Below are positions 1 to 12,400 of a DNA stretch of 64,000 nt, one piece after another. The position numbers and the translations under genes are program-made. The stretch is from Holacanthus passer (taxonomy: Eukaryota; Chordata; Actinopteri; Pomacanthidae), in the NCBI GenBank assembly GCA_025331565.1, contig JAFREQ010000045.1, positions 1,612,001 to 1,676,000 of the forward strand, given 5' to 3'. The notes below the pieces were generated by a model. It had not been told where the DNA came from. It saw only the letters and a program-made list of their open reading frames with translations, and ran no database searches. How positions within the stretch are numbered: the stretch's first letter is position 1; each line of letters starts with the position of its first letter.

Positions 1-1984
1 CAGGTCACATTTCACAACCAGGTGACAGGATCCCTCAAGATCACATGGTCCAACAACAGCTACAGGTCGCCAAAAAGTTCAGGTATAAAAGCATCGAGAG
101 GCAGCTCGATGTGAGGCCTGTTCAATATTGGAGCCTCATAGGTTGAACACCATCTGTTCTGTTGTTTGCCGTCACGCTGCTCACACCACAGCTCAAAGCT
201 CAGATGAGTTCACAATGTGTTATAGTGGATGCGACCTATTCTTAGCCTGTGGAAGGTTTATTGATGCCCATGCACACAGGAACAGCTAGTTTGAATACAA
301 GTGAATAAATCTTACTCTATTCTTTAACACACTCAAAAACTATAACTTGTATTGCAGAACATGACTCGTTCTTTGACATATTTATCTTTCTTAACTGTCC
401 AAACACGACATTTCCAGAGCAGCTACAATAGAGTTAAGCAGAGAAAACCCTGATCAGATACTCAACATCTGTAAATGTCAGGATTTTACGTCAGTCACAG
501 ACTCACAATTCAGTACTGATATTAAACATCATACGAGAAACAGATCCATCACAGACAGAAAACTTTCTCCATTGACAGGAGCTGCAATAAACTCAGTTCC
601 CTGAATTTCCTAAAGATGCCCTCCTTCCTCTTAACTATGACTTTTATTTGAGATTTTTAATCACATTATTCTTGCAGCTGATCATAAGTGCAGTGGTTAG
701 TTAACAAGACAAAACCACATGTCAACTAATTGCAGTGATGGTATTGAACTATAATTCAAACTGAACTGCCGTCTGGTTATTTTGGGAAACAGTTTGTTGA
801 CATTTTTCCTCATCTCTGCTACTTATAACCACAACTGATTGATCGACCGGTTTATGTAAATGGTTTATCCTCCAGGGCTGTTTTGTATTTACAGTCCGGA
901 CGATACAATTACGATACACAAATTAAATGACAGGAATGGAAGTATACGATGTTCATGAGTGAGTAATTTCAGGCCATAAACTAATAATCTGTGGGAATGA
1001 TTGATCCGCTGAGCCCTGCAGACAGAGGACATGCTGTCTTTAAACAGAGGAACTCAAACAGGTTTTCTTAATTTACTAATCTTGTGAATGCAAAATTTTG
1101 CCAAGAAACTTTTAACAGTGGCTCTCAGCTGCATGAAAACTGCAGTCTACTCCTTCTTCTGTTCGCCTGTAATTAAGTTTAGACGCCAGCTGCAGGTACC
1201 ACACTTCCTGCAATGCCCTCAATATCACAAGCTGATGATAAGAGTGTATGCATATCTGAGGATGGACATTTCCTTGGAGGCACTATCGAGCTGAAGGTTA
1301 GTAATAGCTTCCTTGTCGAGATGCTGACCGGCGAGTAACCAGCAGTTAAAACCCTCATGCAGGTGCTTCGCCAGTGCTGCGAGCTGCTGTTTTGTGTAAA
1401 CAGGCCTCCTTCACGCACGGGTGCCTGTGAAATAGCAGCATGTAAACATCGGAACAGCTTTTTTCCCGAGAGTAAGAGCAGTGTCTCGTCTGTGCAAAAG
1501 TACAGAAGACTACAATTAGCTCACTCGAACAACAGCGTGACACCATTAATTTGCAATTTCATTTTAAACACCCCCGCTGACTGAGGGCTGTGTGGTGGAA
1601 CTGAACAATGACAGCTGTTGGAAATGGCAGGTTGTCTCTGATGCGATCTGGCAGGCTGGGTCAGAGACGCCCAGGTGGAAAAATACAGTATATCATCACC
1701 CATGAGAAGGTGAATTACACAGTTTTATTTAATCACTCATGCGTTCAGAGAAGGCGGAGCGGCAGATCTTTACTATCTTTACCGCAGACGACAAGTTCAG
1801 CTGGAAAAACCTTTGATCAACAGTCACAGGTGAAATCAAACTTCCCTCTCAGTGACACACCTGTACAAACATGCAGGTGTGTTCTTCGCCTCAACAAGAC
1901 AATCAGGTCATATCTAATCTGATTTTAATGCACTGATGATTTCATCATGTCATTTGTGGTTTGGAATTTATTTTTTTTTAGTTA

Positions 1985-2435
1985 TTACAATTCATCCTGA
2001 GGGGGAGCATGATTGTGTGGATAAAATTTCATGGCAATCCACCAAGTAGCTGTTGAGACATTTCACTACAAATGTGAACGTCATGGTGGCTCAGAGAATC
2101 ACCAAAGTTATATGGATTCATCATCTGGGGAAAATGAATGTCTGCACCAAACTTTGTACCAATCCATCAAGTAGAAATTGAGATTTCATAGTAAACCATT
2201 TGATCACTGTAGAGATATTTCACTAAAAAACAGAAAGCTCGACCTCACTTTCAGATGAAAAGTCCAGGAATGCCCAAAGACTAGGATTCAACCTCAAACC
2301 TCAAAGTACAAAGTTTCAATCCATCAAAAAGCTGCTGACATATTTCAGTCTGGACCAACAGACGGACCAACAGGGGGAGCGACATTACCATCCCTCGAGC
2401 CACGCAGCTCGTGTGGCTAAAAATAACCAAAAATC
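1985..2435 (+). repeat. Dispersed percomorph repeat, family R1 (longest copy)
   Basis: This holds phrases such as 'atcaccaaagt', 'catggcaatccacca', 'gttgagacatttca', 'gacggaccaacag' and an end resembling 'gtgtggctaaaa'. I recognise these as an abundant non-coding repeat of percomorph genomes. Related pieces lie at about 22,430-22,490, 46,300-46,460 and 52,380-52,640. I do not know its class and see no coding capacity. Confidence 0.65.
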
Positions 2436-2919
2436 AATGGACTCATCTGCACAAATCATTATTTCTGTATTCTAGGAATGAACGGGTGTGAATGTGTTTC
2501 CTAGTAAAGCCTTAAGCCCCCGAGCAACAGGCGGGGAGGACGGCACTCACAGAGCGACCATGTTAACAGGTGGATCTGTGTTTCCCCTCCAGGGAAATCT
2601 GAGTGGATGTCATTCCTCATAGGGCAGCTGCCAAACCAGCCAACATGCCTGCACTGCTGGATTATTATGGAGCGTAAGTCATTAGGAGGATCCCCTGCGG
2701 ACAGACAGCGCTTACTGCAAGCCACGACTTGACATGGGCTTATGAGGGGCCATGCTCTGTGGGGGGGGGGTGTGTTTGCTCTGTTTAATGGTTCGTCTTT
2801 ACGACCTCAGACATGGAAAACATCCAGAAACTAATGGAGGTTTACTGCACGATGTTTGACTTGAATAAAATCTAACATGTGTGGCTGGCATCACATGAGA
2901 AAATTATACAACTGTCAAA

Positions 2920-3215
2920 CAATTATTTGAGTAGGCAATCATCCAAAAATTTGCTGACAATTTTGATGCTTCATTCTTTGTTTGAAGTAACTTTTTTGAG
3001 CGAAAATGCCAAAAATTCACAGTTTCTAAAATGTAATGATTAGCTGCTTTTCTCTGTTTTCTGTCATTGTAAATTGAGTTTGGTTTTGGAGTAAGTCAGA
3101 CAAAACTTCTATATATGAAAACATCATTTTGGTGACACTTTATAGCCTAAACAATTATTTAAACAAATGCATAGATTCATCAGTAATGAAAATAATCATT
3201 AGTTGCACATTTTAG
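2920..3215 (+). repeat. MITE-like repeat, family R2, copy 1
   Basis: A non-coding AT-rich repeat whose interior reads like 'aaaatgccaaaaattcac', 'gcttttctctgtttt' and 'gtcattgtaaattgagt', ending near 'aatgaaaataatcattagttgca'. The same order of blocks recurs at 6,240-6,515, 7,549-7,905 and, in part, 12,234-12,400. The ends carry inverted 'taatca/tgatta'-type sequence, as in the common 'ggctgcaactaacgattattttcattat' MITE of percomorph fish. Confidence 0.6.
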
Positions 3216-6200
3216 TTGCTTAATCATGTTGCACTCCTGCAGTTAGTTCTAATATTATTTCTTATATTTACACTATGAGGTCAAATTTCAAACTATGGAT
3301 AAGACAAAGCACTTCACAGACAACACGCCTGCCTACATGTATGTTTAAGGTGCAAAACACACGTGTAGTAACTTGTTGGAGTAACTCATCATGAGACCTC
3401 ATGAGCTCTGCAGCGCTAAAAAGAATCCAGATGATCACACATCTGGTCAAAGCTGCACATCGTGGGCTTATTTCCATATGTGGTTTGAAAATTATAGAGT
3501 TTTATTCTGGCAAAACATTCTAAGAATTGACTTTTGATTTTGAATAGTTCAGTAATTATCACGGTTTTACGGCAGCAGAAGCCGAGACTCCATCACTTCT
3601 TTCACATTTAGTTAAATTTGAGTGCCGCTCTTATTTAGGTCATCTACACTTGAGCAAGATTTGAGGTGCGTCAGGATCCAGTCAGGACACGGTTCCACCT
3701 TTGTTATGCAATTTCCTGGGGTAAACCCTGAATGTCATCATATAATTACATGATAAACAATGATGATGAAATCAATACAGGTCTTTTTCACAGCAGACAT
3801 GTCGACTTGTCATAGTGGGAAAAGCACAAGTGTTACTAACAACATTAACAATGGCTGTGCTTTATTCATCCCAGCCAACATGCACAATACGAGGATGGAA
3901 ATGGAATTCAGCCATCATTCATTTTAATATTTATACCTGTGTCAAAATATCTTCTTTGAAAAAAGCCTATTGCAATATTAATTTTCTGCATACTGCTCAC
4001 TCTTAGCTGTATGTACTCTGTGAAACTGCATCTAGTTTCCTAATCCTGACACGTGCATGTGAGCTCTAACACACGCACGGGATTTCACTTAACATGCGAG
4101 TGCAGAAACCAGCATCTGCCCCTCACATTCAACCCCACATATTCATCTGTGCTCATGAATTAACACCATGACAAATGAATGCAGTCTCGCCCGACCCAGG
4201 CTGCCTCATTTTCATCTCTCTGCGAGCAGATGGAGGCAGATCCTTGAAATAGAAGATGGAGCAATTACTGGAATGAGTGCTGTGCTGCTGGTGCATCGCT
4301 GTGTGGGGATGGGTGTGGATTCACTTCAGGAGGTCCACCGTGCAATATCAAGCCAAGATCGGGCGGGGGGGGGCGGCGTAGTGATAATCTTCTGTCCGGG
4401 CTGGACTGTGATAAGAAGAGCTCAGTGACAGGTCGGGGTGGACGGCGTCTCTGGTGGATGTAACTCCCTCCTGTTGTGACAATCACTCTTTAAAGCGCGC
4501 TGTGACCCCCATCAGTCATAACTGAGACAGGAAATATGAGGTTGCCATGAGGTCAGTTTACTATGGGCTACAACTGTTTAGCCTCAGGCCTAAGATTCTC
4601 AGGCAAGTTCTGGAGCTCTTTGGTTTCTAAGTGGATTTATGGACATTCATTAGCACTGGAAATTAGAAAAAATTGCATCCTCAGAATGTGTATGTCACAT
4701 TCAGAATACAATAAAGGTGTGTATGAGCTGAGTGTCACAGCCACCGCTGCAGCAGCACGGTGTCAATAAGTGGGATAAATCAGCAGGCCGAACTACAATA
4801 ACTAGTTTCCCAGCGTGCACCAGTATCACTGATTCACGTCTCGCCTCACAGTTTGGAAACCTCCACTTTAGAGAATCCAACGTCTGATACATTTTGTGCA
4901 ATATTTTATTTCCTTTCAAGATTTAAAAAACGTCTCATTCTGCAAACATCAAAGATCATGTGGAAAGAAGAGGGCAGTCTTGTCAGGTTCATGTCTCAAC
5001 AGCACTATTGTGTGAGTCAATACCTCGCCTGTTTAAAAGGTCCTGCCTTCGTCCGAATGTCGCCATTCTGGGAGGCACAGATGACTCAATCAAAGGATAC
5101 GTGCCACTAGTCAGAAATCATGAAAGCGTAAATCATTTTGCTGCTGACGTGAAGTTTTCCTAGTAAGTCATGTTAACAAAGAGAGCAGCATTTCAACACT
5201 AGCCCAACAACTGTCCACCCATTTCAGTTTATTTGGAAAGAAAATCACTGGAACCACCAACTTCAGCTGAATGAATTCCTTGTGTCATCTCTTGGTGCAA
5301 CTTCAGGGAACATTTTCTGTTGCTTTTCACACAAACATCAGAGCCAGGAACGATTTTCACCAATAAACCACAATGCAAAAAAAAGTCGCTTATGCTTGAG
5401 CTCACACTGCTTTGCCTTCCAATCACACCAGAACTGACTTCAGAAAAAAAATCAGTGCTCAGTGAATTGAGTCAAGAAGGATGAACTGACTTTGAAGGCA
5501 ACACATTCATCCAGTTTAAAAATGTCAAACCCTTCCCGCCTGCTGAGAAAACAAGGCAACATGTGCTGACCATGTGACCGTGTTTATTTTAATGCCTGGG
5601 CTGAATAACAGATATGGCAGCGTGTATTCTGAACTTTCCCCCACTGACTTATTTACCGAGTATTCATGTGCGTTTGGAGCCTGCTGCTCAGACACACCCG
5701 GGCCTTCTGCACGGAGAGAGGAGCCATCCAACATCCGAACACACAAGCTTGCGTTGAAAAATGATTTCTGATCGACGGCTTCATATGTACGTAGCTGTTA
5801 AGATTGTGTGCGAGTTCACAGATCTGTCAACGCGAGTGCGACTTCAAAGGTTAAAGCAGCTATGGTTTTAATCTGTCGGAGCAGTAACAGCCAGCAGGTA
5901 TTGGCTCGGCTTGTCCCTGCAGAGATAATGTCACATGGGTTCATTTTGTTTGTGGCAGTCAAACACGTATAAACACTGAAGCCTGGCAACTGAAGGAAAT
6001 GTTCTGCTTCTTCTTCCCCATTATTAAAAAAAGCCTATTCAAGGCTAAATGTGCACAATTACCAGTTGAGCTGCGTTAAGGTGAGCATTGAAGTAAAAGC
6101 CTGAGGCATAATGAGAGAGATGATGGGTTTGAACTGGTGTGATTAAATACAGATCCAATAACATCATCAGCTGAGATGGTCCAACAGACACGATATCATC

Positions 6201-6239
6201 ATTTATCAACCTTCAGTGGGCTTTTACCACGATGATAAG

Positions 6240-6515
6240 AACTGCTGTGATTAATCAATTCATCAATATGTCAATCAACAGAAGAGTCATCAGAAATGTT
6301 TTTTAATTGTTCAGTCATTTTTCAAGTAAAAATGCCAAAAGTTGCCTTGTTTCAAATTCTTAATTGTGAGAATTTGCTGCTTTACTCTGTTTTATGTGAT
6401 AGTAAATTTAATATTTTGGGGACAGACATTTTTCACAATTTTCTTACATTTAATAGATTTTTATTTGACACATTAATCGATAATAAAAATAAGTATCAGT
6501 TGCAGGCTTAGTTTA
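6240..6515 (+). repeat. MITE-like repeat, family R2, copy 2
   Basis: Same block order as copy 1: 'tgattaatcaattcatcaat' at the left, 'aaaaatgccaaaa' and 'gctgctttactctgtttta' inside, and 'cattaatcgataataaaaataa' followed by 'gttgcaggct' at the right. A 71-codon open frame inside it is chance. Confidence 0.6.
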
Positions 6516-7548
6516 AGGACTAGGAGTGAACATGATGTGATTATTGTAGATATGAATAGCTGATCAATAAAAAATCTACAAAAACATTTGCTGGTGACAG
6601 GTGATATTTGATTATTTTATGCTACTTAGCTTAAAATCTTATTTCATGACATATGATTTTGTTATTTTTATTATTTCTATTGATATTCTGATGTGATTAT
6701 TTACCATCACAAGCAGCCCTGAATGACTGGTGCTCCCAGTAGAGGGTTAATGGAAATGTGACAGTAGAGGACAGAAAACATACAAATGTTAATCAATGGG
6801 TGGAAAAACACCAGGGTTGGGTAGCGTGTGTGTGTGAACATGATGAATGAATGATGCTCAATGGCACAGAAAGTGCAGCGAGGTCAGGTGGTCTCGGCGT
6901 TCAGAGGACGCTGTGTGTGTCCCAGAGATAACCTTCCAACTTAAATTCTCAGCCTTATCAGGAGCCGTTAGTGGAGGCGACACCCGCTGCTGCACAATTG
7001 CTGAGACATTCAGATGTTTGTTCCCCCAAAAGGAACCAACATTCACATGTCTGTTCCTTTCAGGGGGTTTCTAAATATCCTCATATGGAGCATGTGGATA
7101 GATTTTAAAATCTGCTGATGTGGTGAATGTCACAGAAACTGTAACTGCATTTTATGTCTTTGATGTTGACACGAAAAAAACATGGGATTATTTATGGCAG
7201 CGGATTCTTCAAGCAAAGCCACTGGGTTATTTTCTGAAGTGCTGTTAATGTCTGAACAGTCGGGCTGCTGCTGATCCTCACATGGAAAGGTGGCATGAAT
7301 ACAGCTATAGATCTGGGATCGACAGAGACTTACACCTCTCTATAACATTAAAAGCAGAATGTGGTGTCCTGTAATTATCTCTACCACAAACACAGAAGGC
7401 TTCAACTGCTCATCCTGTAAATCAGCCTCTCCCCAAGTTGTCTCAACCTGCTCTGAACGCATTTCGAAGGAGCTGCAAACAAAACATTTGTTGTTTCCAT
7501 CTCAGAATCACATGAGTTGAATTTCTCTGCATCTAAATCGAATTAGAG

Positions 7549-7905
7549 CTGCAACATTTAGTGGATTAATCAATTAGTGGAAATTGATTTACAACTGTTT
7601 AGATAATCTATTAATCATGAAAGCAAATCTTTAATTAGAAATACAAAAACATTATTGGGTTCCAGCTTCTAGATTTTGAGGTTTTACTGCTTATCTTTGT
7701 TTAAGCTGAAAAGTAAAGCAAACTTCATATTTTTATGGTTTTGGACTATTAGTCAGACAAAAGAGTATTTTGTAGAAGTTGCCTTCATCTTGCTGATAAT
7801 TTCTCTGCCTTTTCACTGTTTCCTGACATTTTACCAAACTATTAATCAAATAATCAAGAAAATAACAGGCAGAAACATCAAATATCTAAAGGGCTGCAAC
7901 TAACT
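7549..7905 (+). repeat. MITE-like repeat, family R2, copy 3 (near full length)
   Basis: The left end is 'agctgcaac' followed by 'ggattaatcaattag'; the right end is 'aaactattaatcaaataatcaagaaaataac' in spaced blocks, then 'gggctgcaactaac'. The interior has the family markers 'ttctagattttgaggttttactgctt' (two blocks) and 'ttttggactattagtcagacaa'. It lies in the nrbp intron and has no coding potential. Confidence 0.6.
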
Positions 7906-8027
7906 TTTTTAAAATTCTAATTTATTTTGTTAGTTATTTTCCTGAACACTTCATTCGTCATCATTTTATCCATAGCATCTATGACAGCTTGTGTGTTTTG
8001 TCCAATCAACTGTCCAAAACATAAAAA

Positions 8028-8815
8028 TATCCACTTTACAATAATATAATGTCAAATAATACTCAAGCATATGTTTGACAGTTGACAGAAGTTGGTTCCC
8101 TAAATAAAACTGACCTGACTTGAAATGTATCTAATCGATATAATTCCCTTTACATAATAATATATAAAGGGCATATGTTTTGAACAACGCTGCTCTCTCC
8201 CTGTATCATAAAGTCCAGGTCAAGATCCTGGTCAGAAACCCTCCAGACAAAGAAGCGATGGGATGAAACAACCAAACTGTTCCTGTCCCACTGAACCAGA
8301 CCTGATGTGGGTGAAGCAGATAAACAGATATGTCACTGTGTTGTGTAAAACCTCCATCAAAGCTTCCTTAAAACTGATGTTCAAAGGGGTTGTTTTATCC
8401 AACCAACATCCACATTACTTGACATAAAATCAAAAAATACTCAAGCATATGTTTGACAGAAGTTGGTTCCTAAATAAATCTGACTTGACTTGAAATTCAT
8501 ATAATTGATATAAAGCAAACAATAATATTTTGACTCATGCAACAATTATCCTGCTCTCTCTCTCTTTTATGACACAGGTAAAACAAGCTTGAGTCTTGGT
8601 TATAAAGTGAAGGAGCCAGACTTGTGTTACACACCCACAGTGTGATTTGCAGCCTTGAATTAAGAATCAGTGCATCATAAAGTCCAGGTCAAGATCCTGC
8701 ACAGACACCCTGCAGACAAAGAAGTGATGGGATGAAATAACCAAACTATTCCTGCCCCACTGAGACAGACCTGATGTGGGTGAAGCAGATGAGAGGAGAT
8801 GTCAGTGGGATGGTG
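8028..8815. repeat. Direct duplication, two diverged copies
   Basis: Copy 1 (about 8,028-8,345) and copy 2 (about 8,403-8,815) share two long blocks in the same order. One starts 'actcaagcatatgtttgaca' (8,061 and 8,439). The other starts 'cataaagtccaggtcaagat' (8,207 and 8,676) and runs to 'gatgtgggtgaagcagat'. Copy 2 has about 90 extra bases between the blocks. No reading frame is conserved between the copies, so this looks like a local non-coding duplication. Confidence 0.8.
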
Positions 8816-8936
8816 CAGAACACTGGGGGGCATTAATGGCTAGAACAGATGATGTGCATGATGCTGAAAGGGGGCAAGTCCATTGATCCATTTCCTGATC
8901 AAACAGCAGATTGTTTGCATTTTGAGGAAATGCACA

Positions 8937-8942
8937 CGCACG

Positions 8943-8979
<37 letters not shown>

Positions 8980-8983
8980 CAAC
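8937..8983. repeat. CA/CG (GT on the gene strand) microsatellite
   Basis: An alternating purine-pyrimidine tract with CG dinucleotides (8,937-8,950) and then a long CA run ends four bases before the exon at 8,984. On the minus strand it reads as a GT run that starts within the first bases of the intron. Confidence 0.95.
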
Positions 8984-9103
8984 CTGCTCTTTGCGCTTCT
9001 GCCAGCGGCCACACGGGCTCTCCTCCAGGATCTCGCTCTCATCCTCGCTCTCCTCTTCCTTCCCCTCCGACCCTGATTTCCTCTCGGGGACGGACATCGT
9101 CAT
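8984..9103 (-). CDS. nrbp2: nrbp-type nuclear receptor-binding protein (pseudokinase), coding exon 1 only
   Basis: Forty codons run from an ATG at 9,103 (a second ATG is two codons on) to a donor at 8,984 (CAG|GTTGGTG), phase 0. The acidic stretch EEESEDESEILEESPCGRWQ (from residue 17) and the following KRKEQ match the N-terminus of nuclear receptor-binding proteins 1 and 2, cytoplasmic kinase-like adaptors without a normal catalytic site. The E-Q at the exon end (…KEQ) fits NRBP2 (REQ) better than NRBP1 (REE), and the short N-terminus also fits NRBP2, but NRBP1 is not excluded. The pseudokinase domain exons are not in the window. The exon sits in a CpG-rich block typical of a housekeeping promoter. 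Confidence 0.8.
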
Positions 9104-9640
9104 TTTACCGCCGTATAAGTCCAGATTTCCCCCCGTGCGGACCTGCTCCTGCCTCCCTGCCTCCCGCTGTGTTGTTGTGGATCAGCGCGCTCGGACGCGC
9201 CGCCGCTCGTCTGCGCAGTGGAGAAAAAAAAACCCACCTCAGCTGCTCAAAACATCCTGCACAACAAAAACGTGGATCCGACTCAAAGGAGGCACTCCTC
9301 AGTCTGTCACAAACCACCACACCTCATCCAGACAACAATCAGCAATGCACAGGCTGGGAAAAACAGAGCCCAGACTTCATGCGCCCTGCAGGCTGCATGC
9401 AAAATAGCTGGAGGATTTTCTGCACGTCTGCGTCTCCAAAGCTGCAAAAAGCCGGAGCGAAAAAGCTCAGTGGAGGAAACAGGAAGAGTCCACTGCCTCC
9501 AATGCTCGTGTCAGATGTCTGATTTTATGGCAGACACTTCATTTTTTTCCCACCATCTTCCACACGGTGCTGCTGGATCTGAAGCTCCTGTCAGCTCGGT
9601 GCGCACACAGATGAGATTACCGTAAAAGCACCAGTGAGAG
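9104..9640 (-). promoter_or_regulatory. CpG-rich leader and promoter region of the nrbp-type gene
   Basis: Around 9,000-9,260 the sequence is clearly richer in G+C and CpG than its surroundings (for example 'gcgcgctcggacgcgccgcc' at about 9,185). This is what a CpG-island promoter and 5' leader would look like upstream of the ATG at 9,103. No TATA box is evident. The plus-strand open frames that cross it are shadows created by base composition. Confidence 0.5.
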
Positions 9641-9949
9641 CGCACCGTGATTTATGAGCCATGGATTCATACAGTCTGTGGTCAGGAGGCTGCAGCAGAG
9701 ACTGAAGAGGAAGAGCGCCACCTCAGTCTCCTAATGAAGGGAGGCACGTTTGTACAATGAGCAAAAATGTGCCTCCAATTTAAATAAATAATCACAATTT
9801 AAAACACAAAATATTGGCAATAAAAACTGCACATTGTTAAAAAGTATATGGTTTATTTAGAGTAGTAAATAAATGCCAAAATCAACAGATTCTCATTTGA
9901 TTTAAAATCAATAAATAGCTGCTTATTGTTATTTCAAATAGCCTACAGA

Positions 9950-10300
9950 CACGGACAGATGTGTGGTCATATTGCATCACTTTCTGGTCACTGCATGTCT
10001 CTTTATACTGTAGTTGTTTTCATCTTTGTGGTCACTTGTCTTCATTTGCATATATTTGATCATCATTTTGCATCTTTTTATAGTCACTCTGTGTCTCTTT
10101 CTGATAGTTTGACTTGCAAAAAACGAAAGCCAAAAGTCACTTCATATAGAGGCTCTGGTCCAGGGGGCCCCAGGCCTGTGCCCTGTCGGCCCTTCAGTAA
10201 TACATCCATGAGTTGGAGTACCAGGGGTGGCCGATCAGATCTCTGTGCCACCCCTCCGGCCCTGAACACAGCAGTCTTTGTCATCATGATTTCGGACAAC
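9950..10300 (+). repeat. Degenerate tandem-like dispersed repeat
   Basis: Phrases of the type 'tggtca..ttgcatc..ttt..' recur every few tens of bases from 9,962 to about 10,110. They are followed by 'ggctctggtccagggggccc' and a G+C-rich tail ending near 'gccctgaacac'. I recognise this combination as a repeat found widely in percomorph fish. The 131-codon open frame across it is not a gene. Confidence 0.5.
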
Positions 10301-11984
10301 TATGGTTATAAGTTCTATTAACTAAGTGTGTTTTATCCTGTGGCATGCTTCAATTTTATGATACGTGCAACTTACACTTTGTTATATTTCCTATGATATT
10401 TTTTCCTCTCAGCATGTCAGGTCTGTCAAGTGTAGGATGTTTATTGCAGCACAAACCCAAACCGAACAAAATCTGGATTCAAACCCAGAACACTGCAACA
10501 GTCACTAGACTAAAACCAGATCCTGATCCAGAACAGGGCACCAGAAAGGCCTGGCTGTTTAATATGTGTATAAAAAGAGAAAGGGCCTTTTGTGCTTTAA
10601 TAATGAGGGTCTGTGGTCTCTGGATCTGTTTGGAGGGTCAGTGAGTAGGAGCATCAGAAAGTGAAGGGATGGATCCAAGATTACAAGCTGATATTATATC
10701 TCACAGACTTATTGTGTTGGAAAAATCTTGGCCACCAAAATCTTCTGTATAATTCTTTATAATAACACAAGTCCTGCAGCTGTTTAGCAAAAGGTGCCAC
10801 TGACAAGCTACAACTAAAACCTCCAGATTCATCATCCACCATGAAGCCCGTCTGCAGTTTGGCATCGAGCCACAGTCAACAAAAACCTACAGTGAGTTCA
10901 CAAGTTAATACAGAAGAGCAAATGAGTGAGGGCTTGTTCAGTGTTTCAGGGCTTTAATGACGAGGAGCATTAACCCTGAGCGAACATGCAAAGCATAAAT
11001 GAATTGCATTTAGATGAATGGACCTACATATAAAAATACTTCACATTATTTATTTATAGAAAAAGTACTAGTACTAGTAGTCTAAGTACTGGTCTCTGGA
11101 CATATAATGTACAGCCTGTGGTGTGAACTGTAATAGATATGAACTTATCAGCAAACAACAACAACAAATGTTTTGCACATGAGGAAAACTATAATCTCTA
11201 CACAATATTGCAACAATTTTAGAAGAGAAAAAAAAAACTACAAAGGACAATACAAAATTACTTTAGGGACATAAAGACAGCGAAGGTAAGATTTGACATT
11301 GATGGACAGTCTCCATCCTGACAAACCTCAAACCCAGCAGGAAGATCAAAACTGACAGCACTGATATGAGATGCAGATTAAATCCCAGCCCTTGAAATGA
11401 AATCTGCAACAGCACTGCCTGTGTGTAGTCAAATCCAGGAAGAATACGGTACTCACTCTGTCTGTCTTTCCAAGTATTAAGCAAAGGTTTACATCACTTC
11501 ATGAGAACTGTTTTATAGTATAAACCTTGTTTGCCATCTAGTGGTTCTGGTTTTAAAATACCTCTGGAGCAAAAGCAGCAACATCATGTAGAAACATAAT
11601 TTACAGAATAAAGTGTATTTACTTCTTAGTATTTGCATCTGATAGCTGAAAAATAAATCACATACTCCATCATCAGCATGTTTGATCTCATGCTTTATGT
11701 CTCACCTTTCACACTCCCTTTCACCACCTCAGTGGAAATAGTGTCAGATCTGCACTGGTTAACAGTCGAGTTATAATCACAGATCTATATAATAATCACC
11801 CTCTTCCTCTATTTTTAGCCCACAGAGAGGCTGTGAGTGAGCCCCCATTCTGCCAGTTCCTCTCACTGTTAATGAGATTTACTCTTGGCACGAGGAGCAG
11901 AGCAGACAATGGTGCTGTCTAGACGAGCCACGTCCAGGGCACACAACAGTGTTAATAATGAGCAGATGCTTTAGATCCTTTAAT

Positions 11985-12232
11985 ATCAGTACTACTAATA
12001 ATACTCTGGTACAAGTAAAAGTCCTGCACTGAAAATGTTGCTGAAGTAATGCAGAAAAATGTTCCCTGTGACTGTTATGCTTTTATAGATTGATAGATAG
12101 ATGTACTTTATTTGTACCAACTTGGGAAATTCCTTAACTCCTTTATGTATTATACCATTAGATTATTATGAGACATGCATTAATGTAAAAGCATTATTTT
12201 AGCTGGTTGAGATGTAACTAACTATTTTGTAG
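11985..12232 (+). repeat. Dispersed repeat family R3 with an internal LINE-type tail
   Basis: It starts with 'agtactactaataatactctg', contains the family marker 'aagtaaaagtcctgcact' and ends near 'gcattattttagctggttg'. The tail 'gatagatagatgtacttta...ggaaattcc' at about 12,090-12,135 looks like a minus-strand L2-type LINE 3' end inserted into it. Confidence 0.6.
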
Positions 12233-12233
12233 A

Positions 12234-12400
12234 GGGCTGCAACTCATGATTATTTTCATTATGGACTAATCTGCAAATTATATTCTCCATTGATCGATTG
12301 ATTTGATTGAGTTTGGTTTGTAAATATTTTGGAAAACAGTGAGAAATGTGCTACTGAAAGTCAATAATCATTAATATAAAATTTAAAAAAAATGTGTAGT
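12234..12400 (+). repeat. MITE-like repeat, family R2, partial copy 4
   Basis: It opens with 'gggctgcaactcatgattat' followed by 'tttcattatggactaatctgcaaatta', the hallmark terminus of the R2 family, and then degrades. Confidence 0.6.

Larger units (their letters stand above)
1..8983 (-). other. Intron 1 of the nrbp-type gene (non-coding, repeat-rich)
   Basis: No exon of the NRBP pseudokinase fold, or of any other protein I recognise, is visible here on either strand. The stretch follows the donor site of the nrbp-like exon 1 and probably forms most of a long first intron that leaves the window on the left. It is AT-rich and holds several copies of dispersed fish repeats, a direct duplication at about 8.03-8.82 kb and a CA/GT microsatellite next to the exon. 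Open frames here are short and match nothing I know. That it is all intron is inference, because the next exon is not seen. Confidence 0.5.

Noticed and set aside
8984..9103. Naming the pseudokinase exon nrbp1
   Set aside because: The KEQ ending and short N-terminus fit NRBP2 better, although one exon cannot settle it.
8883..9407. 174-codon plus-strand open frame over the CA repeat and CpG block
   Set aside because: It is antisense to the nrbp-like exon and crosses a microsatellite. Its composition reflects the repeat and high G+C, and no family feature is seen.
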